NCBI GenBank assembly: GCA_029210945.1
Contig: JARGGH010000002.1
Coordinates: 62,001-126,000 of the forward strand
Length of the DNA: 64,000 nucleotides
From: Anaerolineales bacterium
Lineage (GTDB): Bacteria > Chloroflexota > Anaerolineae > Anaerolineales > E44-bin32
Direction: 5' to 3'
In this document: one piece after another, positions 17,685-26,613 of the stretch
Layout: each line of letters opens with the position of its first letter
Position numbering within the stretch: position 1 is the first letter of the stretch
Notes under the pieces: model-generated
What the model was told of the DNA's origin: nothing
Seen by the model: only the letters and a program-made list of their open reading frames with translations
Database searches by the model: none
Position numbers and translations under genes: made by a program

Positions 17685-18959
17685 ATGTATCTCAGCGGCT
17701 CAAAGTGGAATCTAAGGAAGAAACGCAGGCGCTCCAACCCATGGAGGATCATTCTGCTTGTGATTCTAATCGCCATCATGGTTTTCTTCTGGCAGACGTA
17801 TGTCCCTGCTGCCCAGCCTCTTTTCATCCCTACGCCGACTCCCACCCGCAGCGCGGCATCCTACGTGCTGGAGGGTGAGAACCTGTTCAAAGCGGGCAAC
17901 CTCGAGGCTGCGGAAGCGGCTTACCTGCAGGCGATCGCCGCGGATCCGCGTGAGATTGCGCACTATATCGAACTCGCCCGGGTGCGCGTCTTCGCCGGCG
18001 AGTACACAGAGGCGGAAAACGCAGCCCGCGACGCGCTCGTGATCGATTCGGATTCGGCGCTGGCACACGCCATGCTTGGCTGGGCACTCGATTTCAAGGC
18101 CAGCCAGACCGCCGATCGCCTGGAGCGCGAGACTCTGCTGGCTGAGGCGCTCACAGAGGCCGAGCGCGCCCTGGATTTGAACCCCAACGCGCCGGAGGTG
18201 CGGGCGGTTTATGCGGAAGTGCTAATCGACAATAACATCAACGCCTATGAAGAAGCGCTTGAGAACGCCCGGGCCGCGGTTGCGCTGGAGAACTCCTCCC
18301 TCATGGCCCACCGCGCGCTCGCCTACGTCTGGGAACGCACCGGCAACCCGCAGCTCGCGCTGGAATCCTATCAAGCGGCACGAAGCCTGAACCCGAATTT
18401 ACCCAGCCTGCATATCGACGTGGGGAATATGCTCAGGGTGCTCAGCGACATCGATGGGGCAAAAGAGAGCTACCTGAAGGCAATCACACTCGCCCCGACG
18501 GATACGCTCCCGCTGACACTTCTCGTTCAGCTTTATGCGAATGTCGGCGAGTACGCCGTCGCCAGTCAGTATGCTCAGCAGGCTGTGGCGCTGGACCCTT
18601 CCAACCCGCGACTGCACGGAAATCTGGGGCGTATGTACTACCACAACGGGCTCTACGAAGAGGCGGCCGCACAGTTCGAGCTGGCGATCCGTGGCGGCAC
18701 CTTGGCTGAGGGTGATTTCGTGCAGGGGCTCCCGCTCAACAACGGCGATGATTCTCGCGTGCTTGAGTTCTACTATACCTATGGATTGACGCTTGCGAAG
18801 CTGGGCGTGTGCGACGACGCCGTCGATATCTTCAGGTCCATTCTTCAGGCCGCGCCCGAGGATGAGATTGCCGTTTTCAACGCCGAAGAGGGTTTGGTGC
18901 TCTGTGGTGAACTTGAACGCACCCCGACACCCGATGGGGCGACAGAGACTGACTCTTGA
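17685..18959 (+). CDS. Membrane-anchored TPR protein
   Basis: 424 residues. A short basic cytosolic N-terminus is followed by one membrane span (about 20-36), a Thr/Pro linker (FIPTPTPTRSAAS) and then successive TPR units from about residue 60 to 400. Typical TPR pairs are visible, such as AGNLEAAEAAYLQAIAADPR and LESYQAARSLNPNLP, and ALDPSNPRLHGNLGRMYYHNGLYEEAA lies near residue 305. The tail is TPTPDGATETDS. No Shine-Dalgarno is obvious before the ATG. The gene is followed after 24 bp by a paralogue sharing the same layout, and the two probably form one operon. The function is unknown; an extracytoplasmic scaffold is inference. Confidence 0.8.
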   Translation: MYLSGSKWNLRKKRRRSNPWRIILLVILIAIMVFFWQTYVPAAQPLFIPTPTPTRSAASYVLEGENLFKAGNLEAAEAAYLQAIAADPREIAHYIELARVRVFAGEYTEAENAARDALVIDSDSALAHAMLGWALDFKASQTADRLERETLLAEALTEAERALDLNPNAPEVRAVYAEVLIDNNINAYEEALENARAAVALENSSLMAHRALAYVWERTGNPQLALESYQAARSLNPNLPSLHIDVGNMLRVLSDIDGAKESYLKAITLAPTDTLPLTLLVQLYANVGEYAVASQYAQQAVALDPSNPRLHGNLGRMYYHNGLYEEAAAQFELAIRGGTLAEGDFVQGLPLNNGDDSRVLEFYYTYGLTLAKLGVCDDAVDIFRSILQAAPEDEIAVFNAEEGLVLCGELERTPTPDGATETDS

Positions 18960-18983
18960 AACAATCCGCCCGAATCACTGATC

Positions 18984-20663
18984 ATGCGCCTCACAGGTGA
19001 CCGCCTCGAACTATCAAGGGACCGCAACCGTCTCAACCCGGCGCGGATACTTATCTTGCTGGTCTTGATCGGCGCAGGGATCCTGATCATATGGGGCGAG
19101 CGGACCGGCCAGGTTCAACCGTTCTTCCAGCCCACCCCCACTGCAACGCGCAATGCGCTCTCTTACCGTGACGAGGCGCAGGCTCACTTCACCGCCGGAG
19201 CGCTCGATCGGGCGATCAAGGCATATGAAGAAGCTGTGCGTGTCGATCCGGAGAATGAGGAGCTCTGGGCTCGCCTGGCCAGAGTGCTGACCTACTCAAG
19301 CGCGCTTCAAACCACATTGGAAGATCGTCAGGCGCGGTTGGCAAGCGCCCGCGAGGCGATCGATCGCGCCGTGCAGATCAACCCTGACAACGCCTTCGCG
19401 CACTCAATCCGTACGCTGGTCTACGATTGGTCCGCATCGGCCGAACTGAAGGACATCATCACGGTCGGGGACCGGGTGCGCGTGTCCGGTGTGATTGGCG
19501 AAGGCGGGATAATCACCGCCAACGTCATCGAGTTGGAGGGTCTCAGCGGGGAGGAGGTCACCGAAGAAGGCGAGGTCGAAGAAGGTGCGGCGCTTATTTT
19601 CTCCGCTGAAATCGAGGCGATCACCGATGACGCCTGGGTGATCGGCGGTCGGACCGTCAATCTCTCGCCGCTCACCGTAATCCGTGAGAAAAACCGTAAG
19701 GAGGCTTTTCTCGCCGAAGCAGAGCAGTCCGCCGCACAGGCCGCCCGGCTGGCCCCGGGGAGCGTGTTGGGGACAGCCTACCTTGCGGAGGTCTACGTCG
19801 ATCAGGGCAACGTCGCTCAGGCCAGTGATCTCGCCGAGAGCGCCCGGCAGCGCGCCCTGGAAGGCGGGGTGCCCCAGGAATTCCTGATGGATGTACACAG
19901 GGTCTACGCGACCGTGCTGGAAAACCAGGCCCGCTACCAGGCGGCGATCGAGGCTTATCTCGACGCGGCGAAAGTCAGCCCGAACCTGACATTCCTTTAT
20001 ATCAATATCGGCGCGAACTACCGCGCAATGGGAAATTTCGACCTGGCTATCGAGTACTTTGCGAGGGCAGCCAGGATCAATGAACAGTTGGGCATCGATG
20101 ACCCTAATCCATATCTGGCGATCGGAAATACCTACGCACGTGATGGTGATTTCTTCATCGCCGCGCTTAATGTTGAGCGCGCCCTCATGATTGACACCGC
20201 GAATCCCGATATCTACGCCCGGCTGGGGACGGTCTATTTCCAGGCGCGCAATTATGAAAGCTCGATCCCCGTCTTTAAGTGCGCGATCGAAGGCTGCAGC
20301 GCGAGCGAAAGCGGTGATTTGCTCTGCGAATTGGGCATCTACCTCTGCGAGGCTGGCAGCGATCAGGCTCTCGAGCTGGGCGAAGAGGTCGACCCGCTGC
20401 CCCTGGTGAACGAGACGATCGAGTATTATTACACCTACGGCTCAGCTTTGACCTTCTATGCTGGATCGGAAGAATACGAAGGCGACGCCTGCGCCGACGC
20501 TGAAGCCGTGTTCACGCAGCTGATGGCCAAGTACGGCAGTGATCCGCTGGTTGCAGCGATCGTCGCAGAGGGCCGTGCCATCTGCGCTTCACCGGACGCT
20601 TTCAGCACGCCCACTCCCGTGCCAACCCCCACGCGACCCCCGATCCTAACCGTGATCCCTTGA
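18984..20663 (+). CDS. Membrane-anchored TPR protein with an inserted DUF5666 unit
   Basis: 559 residues, laid out like its upstream paralogue: basic start, one span (about 21-37), linker FQPTPTATRNALS, then TPR units. Between helix pairs at residues 153-236 it carries a foreign beta-rich segment: AELKDIITVGDRVRVSGV, then an acidic linker, then EAITDDAWVIGGRTVNLSPL. This is the DUF5666 pattern found in the sigma operon 5 kb upstream. In the paralogue the equivalent point is a short loop (DFKASQTADRLERETLLAEAL). The TPR series then continues (ARYQAAIEAYLDAAKVSPNL and others) and ends in TPTPVPTPTRPP. The stop codon overlaps the groES promoter -35. The role is unknown. Confidence 0.8.
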   Translation: MRLTGDRLELSRDRNRLNPARILILLVLIGAGILIIWGERTGQVQPFFQPTPTATRNALSYRDEAQAHFTAGALDRAIKAYEEAVRVDPENEELWARLARVLTYSSALQTTLEDRQARLASAREAIDRAVQINPDNAFAHSIRTLVYDWSASAELKDIITVGDRVRVSGVIGEGGIITANVIELEGLSGEEVTEEGEVEEGAALIFSAEIEAITDDAWVIGGRTVNLSPLTVIREKNRKEAFLAEAEQSAAQAARLAPGSVLGTAYLAEVYVDQGNVAQASDLAESARQRALEGGVPQEFLMDVHRVYATVLENQARYQAAIEAYLDAAKVSPNLTFLYINIGANYRAMGNFDLAIEYFARAARINEQLGIDDPNPYLAIGNTYARDGDFFIAALNVERALMIDTANPDIYARLGTVYFQARNYESSIPVFKCAIEGCSASESGDLLCELGIYLCEAGSDQALELGEEVDPLPLVNETIEYYYTYGSALTFYAGSEEYEGDACADAEAVFTQLMAKYGSDPLVAAIVAEGRAICASPDAFSTPTPVPTPTRPPILTVIP

Positions 20664-20688
20664 CAGCCCGACCGAAGTTCGGTAAACT
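20660..20688 (+). promoter_or_regulatory. groESL promoter
   Basis: TTGACA (20660-20665), a 17-bp spacer and TAAACT (20683-20688) form a near-consensus housekeeping promoter. Its -35 overlaps the stop codon of the preceding TPR gene. The predicted start of transcription, around 20695, lies just upstream of the CIRCE element. Confidence 0.85.
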
Positions 20689-20698
20689 TGTGACGCAA

Positions 20699-20725
20699 TT
20701 AGCACTCTAATGCCTAGAGTGCTAA
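20699..20725 (+). promoter_or_regulatory. CIRCE operator (HrcA binding site)
   Basis: TTAGCACTC-N9-GAGTGCTAA, a perfect match to the CIRCE consensus, lies immediately after the promoter. It implies heat-shock control of groESL by the HrcA repressor. hrcA itself is not in the window. Confidence 0.97.
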
Positions 20726-20773
20726 TCCGTTGTAAAAACCATTTTAAACCCACATTTGATGAGGAGGGTCGGC

Positions 20774-21070
20774 ATGGCACTCAAAATTAAACCTCTGGCC
20801 GATCGCCTGGTGGTCAAGCCTCTCGAGGATCAAGAGGTGACACCGAGCGGTATCGTTCTCCCGGAGACTGCGAAAGAAAAGCCGCAGCGGGGAGAGGTTT
20901 TAGCAGTTGGGCCAGGAACCCGGAACGACGACGGCGAGCACATCAAGATGGACGTGTCCGTCAACGACAAGGTGTTGTTCGCCAAGTACGCCGGAACCGA
21001 GATCAAGATGGATGATCAGAAAGTGCTCATCTTGCGTGAGAATGACATCCTGGCAATCCTCGAAGACTGA
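20774..21070 (+). CDS. groES: Co-chaperonin GroES
   Basis: A 98-residue lid of the GroEL chamber. The N-terminus [20 protein letters not shown], the mobile loop region with [13 protein letters not shown], and [11 protein letters not shown] are standard. The ATG at 20774 follows GAGGAGGG, whereas starts upstream at 20756 would displace the ribosome site. The gene is under the CIRCE promoter and forms a bicistron with groEL, 69 bp downstream. Confidence 0.97.
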   Translation: MALKIKPLADRLVVKPLEDQEVTPSGIVLPETAKEKPQRGEVLAVGPGTRNDDGEHIKMDVSVNDKVLFAKYAGTEIKMDDQKVLILRENDILAILED

Positions 21071-21139
21071 TACCCGAGATTGCTTTGCACGCGTTGAGAT
21101 TGAAGCAAACACGAACAAGATGACAGGAGTGAAAGTACT

Positions 21140-22771
21140 ATGACTGCTAAGCAACTTGCATTCGCGGAGGACGCACGCCGGCGCCTTAAGAAGGGTGTCG
21201 ATGTGCTCGCCAACGCGGTTGCGACCACACTTGGTCCCAAGGGGCGCAACGTTGCGCTGGACCGCAAATTTGGTTCCCCGACGATTACGCATGACGGTGT
21301 CACGGTGGCGAAGGAAATCGAACTGGAAGACCCGTTTGAGAACATGGGCGCCCAGTTGCTCAAAGAAGCCGCAACCAAGACCAACGATATCGCCGGTGAC
21401 GGCACAACGACCTCGACAGTTCTTGCTCACGCCATGGTCACCGACGGCCTCAAGAGCCTCGCCGCGGGATCCAATCCAATGCTGCTCAAGCGCGGTATCG
21501 AAGCCGCTGCGAAGGATGTTTCTGAGGCGATCAGCAAGCTGGCGATTGACGTGACCACCAAGGAAGAAATCGCCTCGGTGGCCGCGATTTCTGCTCAGGA
21601 CCGCGAGATTGGCGAGTTGATTGCCGAAGTGATGGACAAGGTCGGTAAAGACGGCGTCATCACGGTGGAAGAGTCCAAGGGTTTGGAATTCGAGACGGAA
21701 TATGTCGAAGGCATGCAGTTCGATCGTGGCTACATTTCGCCTTACTTCGTCACGGATCCCGAGAACATGGAAGCTTCGATTGAAGATCCTTACATCCTGA
21801 TCCACGATAAGAAGATCTCGGCCGCCTCCGATATCGTGCCGATCCTCGAAAAGCTCGTGCAGGTTGGAAAGCGTGAACTGCTTGTGATCGCAGAGGACAT
21901 CGACGGTGAAGCGCTGGCCACGCTGGTGCTGAACAAGATCCGCGGCATGTTGAACGTTGTTGCCGTGAAAGCACCCGGCTTTGGCGACCGCCGCAAGGCT
22001 ATGCTGCAGGATATCGCAATTCTGTCCGGCGGCACGGTGATCTCAGAAGAGATCGGCCGTAAACTCGAATCCGTCACGATCAATGACCTTGGCCAGGCCG
22101 GCAAGATCGTCGTCACCAAGGACGACACGACGGTTATCGAGGGCAAGGGTGATGCTGAGCGCATCAAGGGCCGCATCGAGGAGATCAAGGTCGAAATCGA
22201 TCGCTCCACCAGCGACTATGACAAAGAAAAACTCCAGGAACGTCTGGCGAAATTGGCCGGCGGCGTGGCAGTGATCCGCGTCGGCGCTGCTACCGAGACG
22301 GAACTGAAAGAGAAGAAGCACCGCGTTGAGGATGCACTCTCCGCGACACGCGCAGCGGTCGAGGAAGGCATCGTTCCGGGTGGTGGCGTGGCGCTGATTA
22401 ACGCCCGCGAGGCCATCAAGAAGCTCAAGATGAAATACGAAGATGAGAACACCGGCGTCAACATCGTCCGCAAGGCGCTCGAGAAGCCCATGCTGGGGAT
22501 CGCTGAGAACGCCGGAAAAGACGGCGGGGTGGTCATCGAAACCGTCCGCCGCATGCAGGAAGAGAAGGGCTCCAAGAACATCGGCTACGATGTCATCACG
22601 GAGGAGTACCTGGATATGGTCGAAGCCGGCATCATCGATCCTGCGAAGGTCACCAAGGGCGCGTTGGAAAACGCGGCCTCGATCGCAGCGATGATTCTGA
22701 CGACAGAAGCGCTCATCACGGATGTGGAAGAGGATGAGCCGATGCCGCAGCAGCCGATGCCGCAGTACTAA
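21140..22771 (+). CDS. groEL: Chaperonin GroEL
   Basis: A 543-residue 60-kDa chaperonin subunit. ATP-site segments [11 protein letters not shown] and [12 protein letters not shown] and the C-terminal GGGVALINA are intact. The C-terminus ends in MPQQPMPQY rather than the Gly-Gly-Met repeat of E. coli, a common variation. A strong terminator lies 19 bp after the stop. Regulation is by the upstream CIRCE element. Confidence 0.98.
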   Translation: MTAKQLAFAEDARRRLKKGVDVLANAVATTLGPKGRNVALDRKFGSPTITHDGVTVAKEIELEDPFENMGAQLLKEAATKTNDIAGDGTTTSTVLAHAMVTDGLKSLAAGSNPMLLKRGIEAAAKDVSEAISKLAIDVTTKEEIASVAAISAQDREIGELIAEVMDKVGKDGVITVEESKGLEFETEYVEGMQFDRGYISPYFVTDPENMEASIEDPYILIHDKKISAASDIVPILEKLVQVGKRELLVIAEDIDGEALATLVLNKIRGMLNVVAVKAPGFGDRRKAMLQDIAILSGGTVISEEIGRKLESVTINDLGQAGKIVVTKDDTTVIEGKGDAERIKGRIEEIKVEIDRSTSDYDKEKLQERLAKLAGGVAVIRVGAATETELKEKKHRVEDALSATRAAVEEGIVPGGGVALINAREAIKKLKMKYEDENTGVNIVRKALEKPMLGIAENAGKDGGVVIETVRRMQEEKGSKNIGYDVITEEYLDMVEAGIIDPAKVTKGALENAASIAAMILTTEALITDVEEDEPMPQQPMPQY

Positions 22772-22790
22772 ACTGCACGTCGCGCACACA

Positions 22791-22825
22791 AGCAGCCCCT
22801 CGAGCAGAGGGGCTGCTTTCTCTTA
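22791..22825 (+). terminator. Rho-independent terminator after groEL
   Basis: An 11-bp perfect stem (AGCAGCCCCTC / GAGGGGCTGCT) with a 5-nt loop is followed by TTTCTCTT. Confidence 0.93.
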
Positions 22826-22962
22826 AAGCCAGCCTCATGGCCTGGGGGCGTTCATCCCCGGCACGCGACTTTCGCGCCGATCCTGCGTATACACTGCTGA
22901 TAGAATTTATCTGGCAGTTTCCATTAAGCGAGATGCACATGAAATTTCAGGAGGTGCAGGTC

Positions 22963-23163
22963 ATGACAGGTGAATCTCAGAAAGTGCTGCGGCGATCGAG
23001 GGATAACCGGGTCGTCGCCGGTGTTTGTGGCGGTCTGGGTGAGTTCTTTGGGATCAATCCGTTCTGGTTCAGGCTCGGGTTTTTCATCCTGGCGCTGCCC
23101 GGCGGGCTGCCCGGGATCATCCCCTATGTCATCAGCTGGATCATCATTCCAAAGCAGAAGTAG
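22963..23163 (+). CDS. PspC-domain membrane protein
   Basis: A 66-residue single PspC domain. LRRSRDNRVVAGVCGGLGEF (residues about 8-27) precedes one hydrophobic helix pair ending in YVISWIIIPKQK. The start at 22963 is fixed by an AGGAGGTG ribosome site six bases upstream; the longer frames start inside it. Stand-alone PspC proteins associate with the membrane and are linked to envelope stress in other bacteria, but the role here is not shown. It is a monocistronic gene between two terminators. Confidence 0.87.
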   Translation: MTGESQKVLRRSRDNRVVAGVCGGLGEFFGINPFWFRLGFFILALPGGLPGIIPYVISWIIIPKQK

Positions 23164-23183
23164 CAGAGCTCTCAAGCGGACAG

Positions 23184-23217
23184 AACGCCCGCCTCATCCT
23201 GGTGGGCGTTTTTGTTT
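23184..23217 (+). terminator. Rho-independent terminator after the PspC gene
   Basis: A stem AACGCCC(G)CC / GG(T)GGGCGTT with a 7-nt loop is followed by TTTTTGTTT. Confidence 0.92.
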
Positions 23218-23266
23218 AGATATTGAGAACGTAAGAATCGTCCATCACGGAATATCGAGCCAGCCT

Positions 23267-23443
23267 TCAGAGCACAAAGCGGAAGAGGAGGTATCCGGCA
23301 CCTGCGATCGTCGCCACTGCGACAGCGCAGGTGAACAACCTCACGGTCAGCCTGAACAGCACGCGCAGCGCAAACCAACCCGCGACGACCGCTGCCAGGA
23401 TAAGCAGGGCATATTCTGGTCGAAAGTTCTCAAGCCACTCCAT
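23267..23443 (-). CDS. Small membrane protein (58 residues) downstream of hutI
   Basis: A short frame running from an ATG at 23443 to a stop at 23267. It has a GAGGG ribosome site seven bases upstream and begins 22 bp after the hutI stop, in the same direction. The product starts MEWLENFRPEYALLILAAVV, and a second hydrophobic stretch near the C-terminus contains AVATIAGAGYLLF. It is hydrophobic with several Arg residues between the two segments, which fits a two-span or hairpin membrane protein. No family is recognised. It is probably the last gene of the hutI operon. Confidence 0.55.
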   Translation of the reverse strand: MEWLENFRPEYALLILAAVVAGWFALRVLFRLTVRLFTCAVAVATIAGAGYLLFRFVL

Positions 23444-23464
23444 TGGTTACCACCCTCGTACTAT

Positions 23465-24772
23465 TTAGACTTCCAGAATCTGGCCACGTTTCATCGTGGT
23501 AGATACCAGATTCGTGCCAAACCGGTAGCCGAGGTGGCGGTAGTCAGGGATATCGAGCAGGATCAGATCGGCTTGTTTGCCAGCTTCGAGACTGCCAACC
23601 CGGTCTGCGCGCCCGATGGCGGCGGCGGCGTTGATCGTGGCGGCGGCGATGGCTTGCGCCGGGGTGATCCCCATATAGCGCGTTGCCAGGGCGATTGCCA
23701 TCTGTATGTTCTCACACCAGGCTGTACCGGGGTTGAGATCGGTCGCGATCGCAAGGATGCCGCCCGCAGCGATGATCGCGCCTGCGGGTGTGTATTCGTG
23801 CTCTGCCAGCCCGAACGGCGTGCAGGGCAGCGCAACCGCGACCGTATCACTTCCGCCGAGCGCCTGGATGTCCTCGTCAGGGGTCTGGACGAGGTGGTCT
23901 GCGCTCGCAGCGCCCAGCGACACGGCCAGGCCGGTGCCGCCCAGCCCCCTGAATTCGTCGGCGTGAATCTTGAGTGGGAACCCGAGCGCCCTGGCAGCTT
24001 CAAGGATCGTACGGCTCTGGGCTAGCGAGAACGCGCCGTCTTCGCAAAAGACATCGACGTAGGGCAGTGGCCGATCGGCGGCGTGCTCGCCCCACCAGGC
24101 CTTCACCGCCGGGAGCATTTCACCGGCGACCAATTCTGTGTAGGCCTGCGCGCCGCCGGATCCTTTAGCGGTGAACTCGGGCGGGATGGCATGCGCACCG
24201 AAGAATGTGGGCACAAGGTCGAGGGGGGAATCGGCGTCAAGTTCAAGAATAGCCTGCAGCATCTTCAGCTCTGTCTCGAGTTCTAAACCGTATCCTGTCT
24301 TGACCTCGGCTGTCGTCGTGCCGTGCTGCAGCATCCGCTCAACACGTGCCTGGCTGGCGCGGACCATTTCTTCCAGGCCGGCCTCACGCGTGCTTCGGAC
24401 CGTGGAGACTATCCCGCCGCCGGCCTGCATGATCTCCAGATAGCTCGCGCCGGCGACGCGCTGCTCGAATTCGACCGCTCTGTCGCCAGCCCACACCAGA
24501 TGGGTGTGCGGGTCGACAAAACCGGGCAAGACGACCTGCCCCGACGCGTTGAGCATGTGGCCGCTGCGGTAATTCTCCAGGATCTGTTCCGTGCTGCCGG
24601 CTGCCGCGATCAACCCTTCCTGAATGGCCAGTGCGCCATCGCTGATCAATCCAAGTTCACCCAGACGCTCTCCGCGCTGCACACCTCCCCACAGCGTGCA
24701 CAGTTGAGCCGCCGAGTGCAGGATCAGATCTACGACCTGGGGATCGCCGGGGTTTTCATTGAAGCTGTTCAT
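23465..24772 (-). CDS. hutI: Imidazolonepropionase
   Basis: A 435-residue amidohydrolase that converts 4-imidazolone-5-propanoate to N-formimino-L-glutamate, the third step of histidine degradation. The metal-site PGFVDPHTHLVWAG, the GGGIVSTVRSTR substrate segment, the conserved TTAEVKTGYGL and the late ATDLNPG are present. The N-terminus is about 20 residues longer than many homologues. Its start overlaps the stop of the MFS gene by 3 bp. hutU lies about 1.8 kb upstream in the same direction. hutH and the last-step enzyme are not in the window. Confidence 0.95.
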   Translation of the reverse strand: MNSFNENPGDPQVVDLILHSAAQLCTLWGGVQRGERLGELGLISDGALAIQEGLIAAAGSTEQILENYRSGHMLNASGQVVLPGFVDPHTHLVWAGDRAVEFEQRVAGASYLEIMQAGGGIVSTVRSTREAGLEEMVRASQARVERMLQHGTTTAEVKTGYGLELETELKMLQAILELDADSPLDLVPTFFGAHAIPPEFTAKGSGGAQAYTELVAGEMLPAVKAWWGEHAADRPLPYVDVFCEDGAFSLAQSRTILEAARALGFPLKIHADEFRGLGGTGLAVSLGAASADHLVQTPDEDIQALGGSDTVAVALPCTPFGLAEHEYTPAGAIIAAGGILAIATDLNPGTAWCENIQMAIALATRYMGITPAQAIAAATINAAAAIGRADRVGSLEAGKQADLILLDIPDYRHLGYRFGTNLVSTTMKRGQILEV

Positions 24773-25941
24773 TCTGATCCATCCTCCTTGACCGCCATGA
24801 TCAGGACGACGAGCGCCAAAGCCGCGACCAGCGCGCCAAATACGGCGTTGGCAAATAAGGTGTATTCATAAAGAAAAGGACCGATCAACGCTCCCAGCGC
24901 ACGACCCAATGCTGCGGCGGCGATGTTTGTCGCCAGCAGAGTCGCCCGGGCGGTCGGGACCAGCTCGGTCATCATGGGGATCAGGCTGACGAAAGTAAAT
25001 TCGAAAGCGAGGTAGAAGAGGAAGAGCCCGACCAGCGCGCCGGCCGTGCTGGTGCCCAGGATTGGAAGCACCAGGCATGCTGCCGTGATAGCAAGCGTGC
25101 CGGCGATGATTGAGCGGCGTTTTCCGAGACGATCTGTCAGTCCGGCAACAACCCCTTCACCGCTGAATTCGGCCAAACCGATCACCGCCGAGGCAGCGCC
25201 CAGCGCAGCGACCTGCAGGCCGAATGCCTGTTCGAGCCAGAGACCGTAGACGATGTTGACAGACTCGTTTGAGACGCTGATGAGCAGCGTGATCGTGAGC
25301 GCGGCGAGAGCCGAGGGGTGCTTGACGATCGATTTCAGCGCTTCACTGAAACGCGGTCGATCTTTATGTGCAGGTTTGTCGGCGGGGAGCAGGCGCATGA
25401 GCCAGAGAGCCATCCCGAATGTGAAAATGGCCAACAGCGGGAAAGGCGCGGCCCAGTTTGAGCGGGCGATCAACCAGCCGACGAGCGGCAGCCCGAGCAG
25501 TGAGGCGCCTGACCAGCCCAGCTCGGTGATAGCAATCGCACGGCCACGCTGCTCGTAGGTGGTTCGGTCACCAAGGTAGGCCTGCATCGAGGGGTCGAAG
25601 ATGATCTTCCCCAACGCGCCCAGAATCAACGCGATGAACAAGCCCGGATAGGTCGGCCAGATCACGACGATCATGAAACCGAAGGAGAAAGTGAACAACC
25701 CGAGCAGCATCGAACGTTTGCGGCCGATCGAATCGCCCAGGCTTCCGACGTAGGGAGCCGCCAGGCCGAGGCTCGACCGCGCCGTGATTGCCAGTGCGAT
25801 CGAGCGTACATCGACGCCGAGTCCGCGCGCAATCGTGGGCAGGAAGGGATAAACCATGCGAAATCCAGTGTTGATCAACGTGCGGGTGATGGAGAATGCC
25901 GTGAGTTGGAGCCGGAGCGCCTTCAGGTTTCCTTCGCTCAT
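24769..25941 (-). CDS. Major facilitator superfamily transporter
   Basis: A 390-residue, 12-span transporter. The loop 2-3 signature appears as GSLGDSIGRKRSMLLGL and recurs in the second half as GLTDRLGKRRSIIAGT. The start MSEGNLKALRL at 25941 overlaps the upstream gene's stop (ATGA). A longer frame to 26334 would be antisense to that upstream gene and is rejected. It lies directly upstream of hutI with a 4-bp overlap, which suggests, but does not show, a substrate connected with histidine or urocanate. Confidence 0.85.
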   Translation of the reverse strand: MSEGNLKALRLQLTAFSITRTLINTGFRMVYPFLPTIARGLGVDVRSIALAITARSSLGLAAPYVGSLGDSIGRKRSMLLGLFTFSFGFMIVVIWPTYPGLFIALILGALGKIIFDPSMQAYLGDRTTYEQRGRAIAITELGWSGASLLGLPLVGWLIARSNWAAPFPLLAIFTFGMALWLMRLLPADKPAHKDRPRFSEALKSIVKHPSALAALTITLLISVSNESVNIVYGLWLEQAFGLQVAALGAASAVIGLAEFSGEGVVAGLTDRLGKRRSIIAGTLAITAACLVLPILGTSTAGALVGLFLFYLAFEFTFVSLIPMMTELVPTARATLLATNIAAAALGRALGALIGPFLYEYTLFANAVFGALVAALALVVLIMAVKEDGSE

Positions 25942-26549
25942 GAAGCGACGTCCGGTCGCCGTTTGCCGAGCCAGAGGGCTAAAAAGGAACCCGCCACGAC
26001 CGCTACCGAGAGCAGCAAAAAGAAGAAACCGCGAATCAGCAACGAATCTGAGGTCAGGATCGGTGAGGGCGGGTGCATGACCTGCTCGGCGCGGTTGAGC
26101 GAGATGATCAGTGATGTGAAGAATGCCAGGTTCAGCACGCTCGTGAGCCTCGGCTGGTTTATGATCAGAATGGCTGTCTGGAGCAGGATGCCGATGATGG
26201 CGAAATCCAATCCGAGCTTGAAACGTGGCTCTGCGAGGTAAAGCCCATTCCAGTTTGCCTGCATCGTCCATAAGCTCAGCGGCAGGTAGGTAATCCAGAA
26301 AATCATACCTGCCCACCCAAGTGAGCGTGACCAATGCTGAGCGGACTTATGATCGAGAAACGCGCCCGGCAGCGCGAGCAGTGCAGAGGCGCCGAGTGCC
26401 AGAATTGCCGTCCAGACCCAGACACCGTGGAGATAGACCAGCCGTACATTCATGCCCAGGCTGCGCTCGACAGGGCCAATGCTGGTCAGGAGCAGCATGA
26501 CCAGCAGCGACGTGAGCAATCCGATTCGTGGGTTTCTGATGAATTTCAT
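25938..26549 (-). CDS. Hypothetical six-helix membrane protein
   Basis: 203 residues with about six hydrophobic spans. HGVWVWTAILALGASALLAL in span 2 and SLGWAGMIFWITYLPLSLW in span 3 are notable for their His and Trp. No family is recognised with confidence; the arrangement faintly recalls cytochrome-biogenesis membrane proteins. It overlaps the MFS gene by 4 bp, so the two are co-translated and may act together. It begins 64 bp after the hutU stop. Confidence 0.6.
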   Translation of the reverse strand: MKFIRNPRIGLLTSLLVMLLLTSIGPVERSLGMNVRLVYLHGVWVWTAILALGASALLALPGAFLDHKSAQHWSRSLGWAGMIFWITYLPLSLWTMQANWNGLYLAEPRFKLGLDFAIIGILLQTAILIINQPRLTSVLNLAFFTSLIISLNRAEQVMHPPSPILTSDSLLIRGFFFLLLSVAVVAGSFLALWLGKRRPDVAS

Positions 26550-26613
26550 GCGCTGGATTGTACCCCATCAATCTGGCTGACAACCTGGACAGCGCGGCTC
26601 TCAGGCGGCAGCT

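Noticed and set aside
22970-24025. A 351-residue plus-strand frame over the PspC gene and hutI
   Set aside because: Shadow of well-identified genes in other frames; its composition has no recognisable domains.
25942-26334. N-terminal 131-residue extension of the MFS gene
   Set aside because: It is the antisense of the six-helix membrane protein's gene, and the family start MSEGNLKALRL with ATGA overlap explains the true gene.
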